Source: Archaeoglobaceae archaeon (lineage in GTDB: Archaea; Halobacteriota; Archaeoglobi; Archaeoglobales; Archaeoglobaceae). Taken from it: a stretch of DNA of 64,000 bases. The notes beneath the pieces were generated by a model. That model did not search any database. It saw only the letters and a list, made by a program, of their open reading frames with translations, and was not told where the DNA came from. A program made the position numbers and the translations under genes. Below are positions 16,670-25,125 of the stretch, piece by piece (position 1 is the first letter of the stretch; each line of letters starts with the position of its first letter). The DNA is taken from positions 1 through 64,000 of the forward strand of contig JAMOPJ010000002.1 in assembly GCA_027064525.1 (NCBI GenBank), given 5' to 3'.

Positions 16670-17959
16670 ATGACGTTAGACGTTCTTCTCGATGAGGGCA
16701 GTTTTTCAGAAATTGGGAAGGATGCTGGCTTTGGCACGATCGATGGCCGACCTGTTTGCGTTTATTATTTCAAGGGATTGTTTGAGGGATGTTCGACCGA
16801 AGTTGTAGACCTCGCCTTAAAGACGGGAACGCCTTTAATAACGATATTCGACTGCGAAGGAATTAAGATATCTCACAACGCCTTAGCAGATTTGGCCAAC
16901 CTTCTCTCAAAGCTCTCAATCGCGAGCGGAGTGATTCCAAGGATATCGATAATCTTGGGTAACTGCCACGGAGCGTTCTGCTATGCAGAGACGGACTTCG
17001 TAATCGCCACCAAATCATGCAAGCTGAGCGTGGTAATGCCGGACATAATAAAGCTCGTGACTGGAAAGGATGCTGAAGTTGAAGGGATCAAGCATGTGAA
17101 GGGCGAAAACGTTCATTTCGTCGTTGAGAGCGATGAAGAGGCGATGACACTCGCAAGGAGAATCCTAAGCTATCTACCGCTGAACAACATGGAGGATCCG
17201 CCTATCACTGAAACGAGCGATGAACCTTCGAGGCAGACTGATCAGATAGCAAGCATAATTCCAGAAGATCCTCAGAAGGTTTACAACGTCAGGGATGTGA
17301 TCACGGCAGTTGTTGACGACGGAGACTTCTTGGAAATTCAGCCAGAGTTTGCACAGAATGCCGTCGTAGGTTTTGGGAGGATGGATGGCGTTACGGTTGG
17401 AATCGTGGCCAACAATCCGATGATATACGCTGGATGTCTGGATCTGAACGCTGTAAAAAAGATCGCGAGGTTCGTCAGGTTCTGCGATGCTTTCAACATA
17501 CCCATCGTAACGTTCGTCGATACTCCCGGATATCTGCCAGATAACGAGCAGGAGCTTTCTGGATTGCCTTATTACGCGACGAAGCTCATGCAGGCTTATG
17601 TAGAGGCTACAGTTCCGTTGGTCACAGTTATCCTCAGAAAAGCATACGGAGCTGCTTATTTAGCCATGGGTAGCAAGTTCGTTGGAGCTGATGTTGTTTA
17701 CGCCTATCCCAATGCAGAGTTCGCCGTAACAGACATAGACACGGACGTTAGACTTTTGCATGGGGAGCTGAGTGAGGAAGAGAGAAAGAGGAAGCTTGAG
17801 GAATACAGAAGATGGGAGGCAAACGCAAACAAGGCTTTGGAGAGGAGGCATGTGGATGCGATAATCGATCCGAAGTGGACGAGAAGTAAGATAATAAACG
17901 CTCTGAGAATGCTCGAAACGAAGAGAAGAAAGCTTCCACCTAAGAAGCACGGGACGTGA
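16670..17959 (+). CDS. Short biotin-dependent carboxyltransferase (propionyl-CoA carboxylase beta / MmdA type)
   Basis: The C-terminal part matches the carboxyltransferase beta subunit: ITAVVDDGDFLEIQPEFA, NAVVGFGRMDGVTVGIVANNP, FVDTPGYLPDNEQE, YGAAYLAMGSK, and PPKKHGT at the end, as in family members. The N-terminal half is present but shrunken (residues 1-180), and the total is 429 residues compared with about 515 usual. The early oxyanion-type glycine motif is altered (ILGNCHGAFCYAETDFVI). The ORF may be a methylmalonyl-CoA decarboxylase or an acyl-CoA carboxylase core. Two micro-ORFs follow at once, so this looks like an operon. Confidence 0.85.
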   Translation: MTLDVLLDEGSFSEIGKDAGFGTIDGRPVCVYYFKGLFEGCSTEVVDLALKTGTPLITIFDCEGIKISHNALADLANLLSKLSIASGVIPRISIILGNCHGAFCYAETDFVIATKSCKLSVVMPDIIKLVTGKDAEVEGIKHVKGENVHFVVESDEEAMTLARRILSYLPLNNMEDPPITETSDEPSRQTDQIASIIPEDPQKVYNVRDVITAVVDDGDFLEIQPEFAQNAVVGFGRMDGVTVGIVANNPMIYAGCLDLNAVKKIARFVRFCDAFNIPIVTFVDTPGYLPDNEQELSGLPYYATKLMQAYVEATVPLVTVILRKAYGAAYLAMGSKFVGADVVYAYPNAEFAVTDIDTDVRLLHGELSEEERKRKLEEYRRWEANANKALERRHVDAIIDPKWTRSKIINALRMLETKRRKLPPKKHGT

Positions 17960-17968
17960 GGTGGTTGT

Positions 17969-18097
17969 ATGTCGCCTGAGGAATTCTTAGCTGCAATCGC
18001 CGCAATTCACAAGTATTTAAAAGACAGGAAGGAGATGCCGAACGATGTGGTTAGAGGAGTCAGCTACTGGAAAGCAATAGCGAGGGTTAGGCTATGA
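17969..18097 (+). CDS. Micro-ORF, 42 residues, possible small carboxylase subunit
   Basis: ATG 17969 to TGA 18097 encodes MSPEEFLAAIAAIHKYLKDR and then a segment ending SYWKAIARVRL. A helix rich in Ala and Ile followed by a Trp-Lys-Ala-x-x-Arg end looks like the small accessory subunits of acyl-CoA carboxylases or methylmalonyl-CoA decarboxylases. The pattern is suggestive, and I have no database match. It lies nine bases after the carboxyltransferase stop and its own stop overlaps the next ATG by four bases, which supports real translation. Confidence 0.62.
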   Translation: MSPEEFLAAIAAIHKYLKDRKEMPNDVVRGVSYWKAIARVRL

Positions 18098-18222
18098 AGT
18101 ATATCGTCAATGTCCTCGGGAAGAGCTACGAGGTTGAAGTTGAGGAAGTTGAAAGAGGAATTTTCGAAGTGGTCATCAATGGAAAAAGGGCGATTATAAA
18201 ATTAGAAAAATTAAAAACATAA
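18094..18222 (+). CDS. Truncated biotin carboxyl carrier protein N-terminus, 42 residues
   Basis: The reading frame gives MKYIVNVLGKSYEVEVEEVE followed by GIFEVVINGKRAIIKLEK and a stop. This matches the beta-strand N-terminal part of biotin carriers next to carboxyltransferases (xxVxVNGKxYEVEVEEV). The biotinyl domain with its AMKM lysine, normally after an Ala/Pro-rich linker, is missing. The gene overlaps the previous micro-ORF by ATGA and has no later frame that could restore the carrier. It may be a relic, or a docking subunit used with a carrier encoded elsewhere. Confidence 0.6.
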   Translation: MKYIVNVLGKSYEVEVEEVERGIFEVVINGKRAIIKLEKLKT

Positions 18223-18263
18223 TATCGAAATTTAAATAAACATTAATAATCGTTCTGGATAGG

Positions 18264-18800
18264 GTGGTAGCTTTGCTGGAGATCATGATTCTGAGCTTTG
18301 GTGGGCAGGGTGGTGTAACGGCGGCAAGGTTGCTTGCAATAGCGGCTTTGAATGAGGGGAAATTTGCTCAAGCAATTCCTCAATTCGGAGCTGAGAGGAG
18401 AGGGGCTTTAGTTAGATCCTTTCTGAGGATTTCCGATAATCCGATAAGAAGACATTCGTCCGTAAAAAACCCCGACATCACAGCGGTGTTTTCGGAGAAG
18501 ATACTCAATATCGCTGATGTTAGGGCTAAAACGGTTGTGATTAACTCTAAACAGCCAAAGCTTGAGAATGAAGAGGTTTACTACGTGGATGCATCCTCGA
18601 TAGCACTCGAACTGGGCTTGATATCCGCCGGCTGGCCGATCGTCAATACTGCGATGGCTGGAGCTATGGCGAAGGTTTTAGGATTTAACTTCGAATCTCT
18701 AAAGCTGGCGATTGGGGAGATCTTTTCGGGTAGGTTGGCGGAGCTCAACGTTAAAGCAGCTGAGAAGGCTTACGGGGGGGTAAAGAGATGGAATGCATGA
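18264..18800 (+). CDS. porG: 2-oxoacid (pyruvate) ferredoxin oxidoreductase, gamma subunit
   Basis: The N-terminal SFGGQGGVTAARLLA and FGAERRGALVRSFLRIS segments are the gamma-subunit signature. The complex oxidises pyruvate (or a branched 2-oxoacid) with CoA to acyl-CoA, CO2 and reduced ferredoxin. A TTG at 18273 has AGGGTGGT just before it and may be the true start; GTG 18264 is the long form. The gene overlaps the delta subunit by 13 bases. It heads a four-gene operon, gamma-delta-alpha-beta. Confidence 0.9.
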   Translation: MVALLEIMILSFGGQGGVTAARLLAIAALNEGKFAQAIPQFGAERRGALVRSFLRISDNPIRRHSSVKNPDITAVFSEKILNIADVRAKTVVINSKQPKLENEEVYYVDASSIALELGLISAGWPIVNTAMAGAMAKVLGFNFESLKLAIGEIFSGRLAELNVKAAEKAYGGVKRWNA

Positions 18801-19039
18801 TCGCAAAGCCCTCTAAGGGCTCGGCAGGAAAGACTGGATTGTGGAGAACCTTTAAACCTGTTTACGATGTAGAGAAGTGTAACCTTTGCCATCTCTGCTG
18901 GCTTTATTGTCCCGAAAACGCGATAGATGTTCTTGAGGATCGAATTGTAATAGATTACGATTACTGCAAGGGTTGTGGGATATGTGCCAAGATCTGTGCT
19001 AAGAAGGCGATAGAGATGGTTAGGGAGGAGGAAACATGA
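18788..19039 (+). CDS. porD: Pyruvate ferredoxin oxidoreductase, delta (ferredoxin) subunit
   Basis: The 83-residue protein has two [4Fe-4S] motifs: CNLCHLCWLYCPENA and CKGCGICAKICAKKA. The second motif has Ala in place of the usual Pro after the last Cys, a tolerated change. It carries electrons from the TPP centre to free ferredoxin. Its ends overlap both neighbours (13 bases with porG, ATGA with porA). Confidence 0.92.
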   Translation: MECMIAKPSKGSAGKTGLWRTFKPVYDVEKCNLCHLCWLYCPENAIDVLEDRIVIDYDYCKGCGICAKICAKKAIEMVREEET

Positions 19040-20136
19040 AGAAGATTTTAACGGGAAATTATGCTGTTGCTGAAGCTGTAAAGATGGCGAGAACTGAATT
19101 CATTGCCGCTTATCCGATCACACCTCAAACTACCATTGTGGAAAGGCTTGCGGAAATGGTGGAAAGAGGGGAACTCAGCGCTGAGTTCGTTAGGGTTGAA
19201 TCTGAACATTCGGCATTGGCAGCTGTTTACGGAGCTTCTGCTGGAGGTTTGAGGGCCTTCACGGCCACATCGAGCCACGGTTTATTGTATATGTATGAGA
19301 TGTGTTGGTGGGTTGCGAACTCCCGTTTGCCGGTAGTTATGGCTTTGGTTACGAGAACTATCGGTCCTCCTTGGAATATCCATACAGACCACACTGATCT
19401 GCTCACGCTCAGAGATTCGGGCTGGATTTTGGCCATGTCCGAAAACGCGCAAGAAGCGTTCGACCTAACGCTCATAGGTTTTAAGGTTGCGGAGCGGATC
19501 GATTTACCCTTTGCAGTTGGACTGGACGGTTTTCAGGTTAGTCACACCGCTGAGGTTGTTGACATTCCGGAGCAGGAGGAAATCGACAGATTTTTGCCTG
19601 AGAGGAGGAGAGATAGACCGTTCGTAATCGAGCCAGGAAACCCGATCACGGTTGGTGGGCTTACGACGAACGAGTGTGCGATGATGCTGAGGCACGACAT
19701 GATGAGGGATATTGAGAAGGTTGGTGATCTCGTTCGGAACTCTGGTTACATCAGGGATTACGATTTGGTTGAGAAGTATAGGCTTGAGGATGCCGAATAC
19801 GTCGTTGTGATGATGGGCGCTTGGTGCGGGGATGCGAAGGATGCGATAGATATTCTCAGAGATGAGGGCGTCCAGATCGGGATGCTCAGGCTTAGGTTCG
19901 TCAGACCTTTCCCAGCGAAGGAGATTGCGAAAATAGATTGTAAGAAGATTTTGGTCGTTGAGAGGGACAGTTCGATAGGGAAGGGAGGGATAATTGCAAC
20001 GGAGGTCAAATCTGTAGCGGACTCTCCAGTTCAGAGCGTCATGGCTGGGCTCGGAGGAGTTGATGTCGGAGTTGAGGACTTCGTAGCGATGTTTAGAAGG
20101 TTCGTGGAAGGAGATTTGGGAGAGTGGTGGATGTGA
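19036..20136 (+). CDS. porA: Pyruvate ferredoxin oxidoreductase, alpha subunit
   Basis: The alpha subunit bears the pyrimidine/CoA-binding domain: AAYPITPQTTIVERLAEMV near residue 20, VESEHSALAAVYGAS, and PPWNIHTDHTDLLTLRDSGWI. The His-Asp and RDSGWI segments fit pyruvate and not indolepyruvate enzymes. At 366 residues it is slightly shorter than the roughly 390 of many homologues. It starts by ATGA overlap with porD and ends over the porB start. Confidence 0.9.
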   Translation: MKKILTGNYAVAEAVKMARTEFIAAYPITPQTTIVERLAEMVERGELSAEFVRVESEHSALAAVYGASAGGLRAFTATSSHGLLYMYEMCWWVANSRLPVVMALVTRTIGPPWNIHTDHTDLLTLRDSGWILAMSENAQEAFDLTLIGFKVAERIDLPFAVGLDGFQVSHTAEVVDIPEQEEIDRFLPERRRDRPFVIEPGNPITVGGLTTNECAMMLRHDMMRDIEKVGDLVRNSGYIRDYDLVEKYRLEDAEYVVVMMGAWCGDAKDAIDILRDEGVQIGMLRLRFVRPFPAKEIAKIDCKKILVVERDSSIGKGGIIATEVKSVADSPVQSVMAGLGGVDVGVEDFVAMFRRFVEGDLGEWWM

Positions 20137-21020
20137 AGATAAAGGATCTTTCGAAGGAGAAGTATCTCCTGCCCGGAACGACCGCATGCCAAGGATGTCC
20201 TCACGCTTTGGGATTGAAGACTTTGGGAATGGCCTTAGGAGATAGGTTTGTTCTTGTAGTTCCAGCAGGATGCACGACGATAATAGCTGGAAGCAGGGAT
20301 AAATCAGCTTTCAAGTTTCCATGTTTGCATGTCCCATTTGCTTCCGCTCCGGCAGTAGCGACGGGCTTAGGTTCAGCGTTCAAGAAGCTCGGCAAGAACG
20401 GGATACCGGTTGTATGGATGGGAGACGGAGGCTCTGACATAGGCTTTGCAACCCTCAGCGGTGCTTGCGTCAGGAAGGACGATATGATAGTCATAGTCAG
20501 TGACAACGAAGCTTACATGAACACTGGAATTCAGACGAGCGGGACGACATTTTGGAAGGCCAAAACGACAACTTCGCCGAAGGGGAAGAAGGAGGAGAAG
20601 AAAGATCTCGCTTTGATAATGCTAATGCATAAGGCCGATTACGTCGCCACTGCGAGCGTTGGATATCTGCAGGATTTCATTGAAAAGCTCAAGAGAGCGA
20701 GTGAGATCGAAGGATTTAGATTTATCCACCTTCACAGCCCATGCCCGCCGGGATGGGGTTTCGACAGTAGCGAGACTGTAGAGGTGGCGAGGATGGCCGT
20801 CAAATGCGGAGCATGGATTCTGTGGGAGTTCGATGGAAAATTCAAAATCTCCACTCAGAGCAAGCCTTACAAGGATAAAAAGAGAAGACTACCGTTAGCG
20901 GATTATCTCAAAAGGCAGAGGAGGTTTAGACACCTAAGCGATGAGGATATTGCCGAAATCGAAAGGAGGATTGACGAGCAGTGGAAGATTATTTTGGCTT
21001 TGGAGAAAGTCTTCAGCTGA
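20124..21020 (+). CDS. porB: Pyruvate ferredoxin oxidoreductase, beta (TPP-binding) subunit
   Basis: The beta subunit holds thiamine diphosphate and a [4Fe-4S] cluster. The ligating cysteines are seen in GTTACQGCPHALGLKT (C17/C20 or so) and later VPAGCTTI and SPCPPGWGF. The TPP motif is GDGGSDIGFATLSGA with DNEAYMNTGIQTSG. The GTG start at 20124 overlaps porA, and GTG 20127 or 20133 would also serve. At 298 residues the length is right. Confidence 0.9.
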   Translation: MVDVKIKDLSKEKYLLPGTTACQGCPHALGLKTLGMALGDRFVLVVPAGCTTIIAGSRDKSAFKFPCLHVPFASAPAVATGLGSAFKKLGKNGIPVVWMGDGGSDIGFATLSGACVRKDDMIVIVSDNEAYMNTGIQTSGTTFWKAKTTTSPKGKKEEKKDLALIMLMHKADYVATASVGYLQDFIEKLKRASEIEGFRFIHLHSPCPPGWGFDSSETVEVARMAVKCGAWILWEFDGKFKISTQSKPYKDKKRRLPLADYLKRQRRFRHLSDEDIAEIERRIDEQWKIILALEKVFS

Positions 21021-21075
21021 CCTCGGAGCTCCGATCTCATCACACTTCAGAGGGCAAGGGTATCCTCATCGGCAT
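21013..21075 (-). ncRNA. Candidate C/D box sRNA with degenerate C box
   Basis: On the minus strand there is a CCGATGA C-like box (21072-21066), CTGA D' box (21050-21047), a perfect GTGATGA C' box (21043-21037), and either CCGA (21026-21023) or CTGA (21016-21013) as D box. The CTGA-AGT-GTGATGA core matches sRNA A closely. The first guide would be 15 nt, and the C box lacks its first two consensus bases. The palindrome TCGGAGCTCCGA at 21023-21034 overlaps the guide and could instead be a terminator stem for porGDAB. Confidence 0.35.
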
Positions 21076-21295
21076 CTAACGTTTATCGGTCTGAGTATTT
21101 ATCGTATTAACTATTATTTGAATCTTCATGCTAAGCTCGTCCATAAGTGTTTTGTTATTTTATCATGTCCTGATCTCTGAAAAACTTGAGCAATTTTAGA
21201 TATCTTGTCTTCCAAACTAAATTCTTGTCGTGGAATTCAGGCATCGTTTTTGGATTGCAAAAGGGTCATAAATCAAAAACGTTCACGACGTTTCG

Positions 21296-22723
21296 ATGCG
21301 AATCAGAGATAGACACATGCTAATCATCGTGTTGGCCTTAGCAATAGCCACGCGACTGTTCATGCTCACTGCAAGGCCGATGGATCACGACGAGAGCATC
21401 CATGCGTATCTCAGCTATATCCTGCTCAAGGATCACGCATACAGATATGATCCAGCTTTTCATGGACCCTTCCTTTATTTCGCAACAGCTGGATTATTCG
21501 GGGTTTTTGGCGATTCTGAATTCGTCGCAAGGCTAACTCCGGTCATCTTTAGCCTCGTTGCAATAGTCGTTGCCTTCAACTTCAAAAGATGGATCGGAAA
21601 GGGAGCTTACGTTTTCACGTTTGTGATGCTCTTCTCACCTTCGATCCTCTACTATTCGAGATACATGAGAAACGACATGATACTGGTCGGCTCGTTCTTG
21701 ACGGTGGTTTACTGCTATTTCAGATATTTGGAGAGCGGAAAGGAGAGATTCGTGTATCTGGCCACTCTATTCTTCAGCATAATGATCTGCTCGAAAGAGA
21801 ACGCATACATATACCTTTTCATCTTCATCAGCTTTTTGCTCCTGCACGGACTTCTGTCGGAAGGTTTGAGTTATTTGAAAACCAAGCTCCTCAACTGGAA
21901 CGTTAAGAAAGTTAGGATGATCGTAATCTCTTCGATCGTGTTTCTGTCCGTATTCGTATCGCTATATTCGGCCGGATTCACGGATTGGGCAGGCTTGGAG
22001 AGAGCAACCGTTGGAGCAGTAGAGCATTGGGTAAAGATGCATGAGAACAGAGATCACTGGAAGCCGATATACTACTATTCTATTCTTCTACTTTCCTACG
22101 AGTTCATGCCTTTGGCTTTGGCAATAATTTCGATTCCCGAATTTGTGGAGAGATTCAAGACAAGAAAGATGAATAAATTCGAGTTGTTCGTGCTCTACTG
22201 GATGTTCATGACTCTAATAGCTTATCACGTTCTCTCCCATAAAGTTCCTTGGCTTCTCGTTCATCTCGTCACTCCGATGGCTCTCTTCGGCAGTCTTTAC
22301 GTTGAGGAACTCGATAAGAAGATCACACTTCGAAACTTCAGAGCGTTTAGAGTTATGTTGGCCGCTCTAATGATTTTAACTATTTACACTTCCTTCTACG
22401 TTACTTACGTCGATTATAACGATGCGGTCAACGAGATGCTCATTTACATTCAAGTTCAGCCTTCAGCCGTTGAGCTCGCCAACAAAATAATCGATCTATA
22501 CGAGCACAATCACAGCATAGTCATCTTCGAGCCTACGAACGACTATTGGCCTCTTCCATGGTATCTGAGGCACTATCCAATCCCCTTCATGAGCAACGGA
22601 AACTTCAGGAGCTTCGAATATGTCGTGACTTCGGAGAGGGAAATCGGTGTCGTTAAGGGAGAAGTGCTGGGTAAATATGAGATAAGACCATTCTACTACA
22701 TGGTCCTAATCAAGATGCATTGA
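21296..22723 (+). CDS. Agl23-like multi-pass membrane protein (TIGR03663 / GT39-like)
   Basis: The 475-residue protein has about ten membrane segments and an early acidic motif MDHDESIHAYLSYILL, which matches the Agl23/TIGR03663 family of proteins tied to flippases and N-glycosylation. A DXD-like pair after the first helix suits GT-C glycosyltransferases such as Pmt/GT39. It likely acts at the membrane on lipid-linked sugars. ATG 21296 is clear. Its 3' end overlaps the opposing DUF483 gene by 18 bases. Confidence 0.82.
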   Translation: MRIRDRHMLIIVLALAIATRLFMLTARPMDHDESIHAYLSYILLKDHAYRYDPAFHGPFLYFATAGLFGVFGDSEFVARLTPVIFSLVAIVVAFNFKRWIGKGAYVFTFVMLFSPSILYYSRYMRNDMILVGSFLTVVYCYFRYLESGKERFVYLATLFFSIMICSKENAYIYLFIFISFLLLHGLLSEGLSYLKTKLLNWNVKKVRMIVISSIVFLSVFVSLYSAGFTDWAGLERATVGAVEHWVKMHENRDHWKPIYYYSILLLSYEFMPLALAIISIPEFVERFKTRKMNKFELFVLYWMFMTLIAYHVLSHKVPWLLVHLVTPMALFGSLYVEELDKKITLRNFRAFRVMLAALMILTIYTSFYVTYVDYNDAVNEMLIYIQVQPSAVELANKIIDLYEHNHSIVIFEPTNDYWPLPWYLRHYPIPFMSNGNFRSFEYVVTSEREIGVVKGEVLGKYEIRPFYYMVLIKMH

Positions 22724-23614
22724 GATGTAACCGTTTTCGAAATCGAGTGGATCGATGGCCATGAGTTTCGAGATTTTTTCCAATCTGCTCAGCTCATCGG
22801 ATGATAGTTCGTCGAAGAATCCCAAAACAGCTTTGCCGAATTCGGTCTTAGCTCCTCTCTCCTTAACGAATCTGTAACTGTTGTAGGCCGAAACGAGAAC
22901 GTTTAGAACGTTCAAAATGAGCTTGCATCGGTAGATCTTTCGCTTTTTTGCATTTAATTGTTCGTAAATTCTCATTCCAATCGATATGGCCTCTGAGCAG
23001 TTCACGCTGCAAGGATAGAAGTTCGAGGTGAAGAATGCGAAGAACTCTTGGGGTAACTCCTCTGGAGGATTGGAGAAGTGCTTCAAAACATTGAAGAATC
23101 CGAACTCTAAGCACTCCAGAATCGTGGCGGTTTCTGGAGGGCTCGATCTTCCAAAAAAGCTGTTCCTCTTTAGTTCGACGAATTTGGATACGCAACACTT
23201 CGGGTAGCCTAACAGAGATCCTTCGATCTCGCTTATCTTCAGCCTATCGTCGATCGAACCTTTCCTCAAAGCTTTGACTTCGAGCGAAGCTAATTTTTCA
23301 AGCCTTTTCTCTATCGATCTCCTCTTGCTCGACCTACACACGTAAACGATCAGATCTGGGGAAATCTCGAACGTCAGAACTCTGCTCAGGATTGTAGGGG
23401 ACACGATAGCATCCAGTCCCATCTCCATCAGCTTTGAGTAATCTTCTGCTCTCCTTACATCAGCTTCAGCAAATCTCTTAGCAAGCTTAGGATTTTCGAG
23501 AACGAGTGACCTATACTTGGCAATTTCCTTAAACGGATGGATTGGCATGACGCAATCCGTGAGATTTGCCTTTATCCTTTCGAGTTCGATGTAAAAGGCC
23601 GGATTCCTCTCCAC
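22706..23614 (-). CDS. DUF483 family protein
   Basis: The 302-residue protein has the DUF483 signature LLGYPKCCVSKFVELKR near residue 150 and other cysteines (PCSVNCSEA, YRCKL). The paired cysteines hint at a metal or Fe-S site, but no function is established for the family. It is soluble and mixed alpha/beta. It starts at ATG 23614, 52 bases from the adk start on the other strand, so a shared divergent promoter is likely. Confidence 0.85.
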   Translation of the reverse strand: MERNPAFYIELERIKANLTDCVMPIHPFKEIAKYRSLVLENPKLAKRFAEADVRRAEDYSKLMEMGLDAIVSPTILSRVLTFEISPDLIVYVCRSSKRRSIEKRLEKLASLEVKALRKGSIDDRLKISEIEGSLLGYPKCCVSKFVELKRNSFFGRSSPPETATILECLEFGFFNVLKHFSNPPEELPQEFFAFFTSNFYPCSVNCSEAISIGMRIYEQLNAKKRKIYRCKLILNVLNVLVSAYNSYRFVKERGAKTEFGKAVLGFFDELSSDELSRLEKISKLMAIDPLDFENGYISMHLD

Positions 23615-23666
23615 TTTTCGGGATTAAAATCAAAAGATTTAAAACTTTTTTAGATAATTTTGAATC

Positions 23667-24320
23667 ATGAACATAATTTTACTGGGTGCTCCGGGAGCTG
23701 GTAAGGGAACCCAAGCGAAGAAGATCGTCGAGAAGTATGGTATTCCGCACATCGCAACGGGAGACATCTTGAGAGAGGCTGTGGCTAAGGGAACCGAATT
23801 AGGAAAGAAAGCTAAAGAGTATATGGATAGAGGCGAGCTCGTTCCAGATGAGATCGTTATCGGAATCGTTAAGGAGAGGTTGCAGCAGCCGGACTGTGAG
23901 AAAGGTTTCCTGCTCGATGGATTCCCGAGAACGCTCAAGCAGGCTGAGGCATTGGATGAGATGCTGAAGGAGCTTGGCAAGAGCATAGATGCGGTGATCT
24001 ACATTGATGTTCCTGAAGAAGAGGTAGTGAAGAGGATAGTGAATAGAAGAACATGCAAGAACTGTGGTGCCGTTTATCACCTCATCTATGCTCCTCCAAA
24101 GGAGCCGAACAAGTGCGACAAGTGCGGTGGGGAGCTATACCAGAGAGATGACGATAAGGAAGAAACGGTAAGACAGAGATTTAAGGTTTACATGGAGAAC
24201 ACAGCTCCGCTCATCGATTATTATGAGAAGAAGGGAATACTATACAAGGTGGATGGAACGAAGAGCATCGACGAGGTTTGGGAGCAGATCGATGCTATTT
24301 TGCAGAAGATCGCCAAATAA
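23667..24320 (+). CDS. adk: Adenylate kinase
   Basis: Adk interconverts ATP + AMP and 2 ADP. The protein has the P-loop GAPGAGKGTQ (residues 7-16), AMP site FLLDGFPRT, and a zinc-bearing LID with C130/C133 and C150/C153 (CKNCG, CDKCG). The long LID form with 217 residues is the bacterial-type enzyme, also found in Archaeoglobales; many other archaea use a different short trimeric type. It is alone, with a separate gene following on the same strand. Confidence 0.96.
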   Translation: MNIILLGAPGAGKGTQAKKIVEKYGIPHIATGDILREAVAKGTELGKKAKEYMDRGELVPDEIVIGIVKERLQQPDCEKGFLLDGFPRTLKQAEALDEMLKELGKSIDAVIYIDVPEEEVVKRIVNRRTCKNCGAVYHLIYAPPKEPNKCDKCGGELYQRDDDKEETVRQRFKVYMENTAPLIDYYEKKGILYKVDGTKSIDEVWEQIDAILQKIAK

Positions 24321-24380
24321 TTTTTTAAATATTTTTGATCAAATAAGAAAGCTTAAATTAGACCTCAACCTATTAAACGT

Positions 24381-24572
24381 ATGCCCGGAATCGTTCCTCA
24401 CAGGCACTGCATCGTTTGTGGAAAGGCTATAGAGCCAGATCAGACGTTTTGCAGTGATGATTGTAAGGAAGCATGGGAAAGAGAGAAGAAAAGACAGAGA
24501 AACTTCACGATATTCATGTTCTTGATATTCTTGGGACTTCTCTTCATACTGATGTTTTCCGCACCGCACTGA
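24381..24572 (+). CDS. DUF2116 zinc-ribbon membrane microprotein
   Basis: The 63-residue protein starts with a zinc ribbon (HCIVCGKAI, then TFCSDDCKEAWERE) and ends with one membrane helix (about 42-58, FMFLIFLGLLFILMF). This is the archaeal DUF2116 form. Function is unknown; it may be a small membrane-bound zinc protein. It converges with Hsp20, whose stop begins one base after its own. Confidence 0.85.
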   Translation: MPGIVPHRHCIVCGKAIEPDQTFCSDDCKEAWEREKKRQRNFTIFMFLIFLGLLFILMFSAPH

Positions 24573-25109
24573 TCATTCGACCTTTATCTTTTTGCCTTTC
24601 TTTTCAGGATATTTCTTTTTGAATACTACCTCAAGAACTCCGTTATTGTATCTTGCCTTTGCTGACTCTGGAATAACCTCGCAAGGCAATTCGACGATCT
24701 CGTGGTATCTCCTGTTCTCACCCTCAGCTCTGATTTCGAGCGTTTTCTCAGTTGCATTGAGATCTATGTCTTCCTTCTTAACTCCCGGCATCTCTGCAAT
24801 AACCTGAACTTCATCATCGGTCTCGATGACGTCTATCAAAGGTCTTCTTTCTTCAACTCCTTCTACTATCGGTTGTTTGGTTCCAAACTCCTTTATTTCG
24901 GGCTTTCCATCTGGTCCAATCCTTATCGAGAATCCTCTGACTATCGGTTTGATTTCTCCCTTCTCTGCCATTCTGAACATCTCCTCTATGTCTCTCATCA
25001 TCCTCTCGAATATCTCGTCGAAAACTTCGAATTCTCTACCGAAGAACTCTTCGAAGAAATCGTCCCATTCTCTATCTTTCCTTCTCCTCCACCAAACCAA
25101 TACGATCAC
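24573..25109 (-). CDS. Small heat shock protein, Hsp20/alpha-crystallin
   Basis: Residues 85-178 form the alpha-crystallin domain (PLIDVIETDDEVQVIAEMPG, NNGVLEVVFKKKYP). The N-terminal part is rich in Phe, Glu and Met (FEEFFGREFEVF). It acts as an ATP-independent chaperone holding unfolded proteins. A TTG at 25100 (then WWRRRKDREW) has AGGGGGTG at a good distance and may be the true start rather than GTG 25109. It lies 16 bases after the Cdc48 gene on the same strand, which fits a joint protein quality-control role. Confidence 0.9.
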   Translation of the reverse strand: MIVLVWWRRRKDREWDDFFEEFFGREFEVFDEIFERMMRDIEEMFRMAEKGEIKPIVRGFSIRIGPDGKPEIKEFGTKQPIVEGVEERRPLIDVIETDDEVQVIAEMPGVKKEDIDLNATEKTLEIRAEGENRRYHEIVELPCEVIPESAKARYNNGVLEVVFKKKYPEKKGKKIKVE

Positions 25110-25125
25110 CCCCTAAAAAGTTAAA

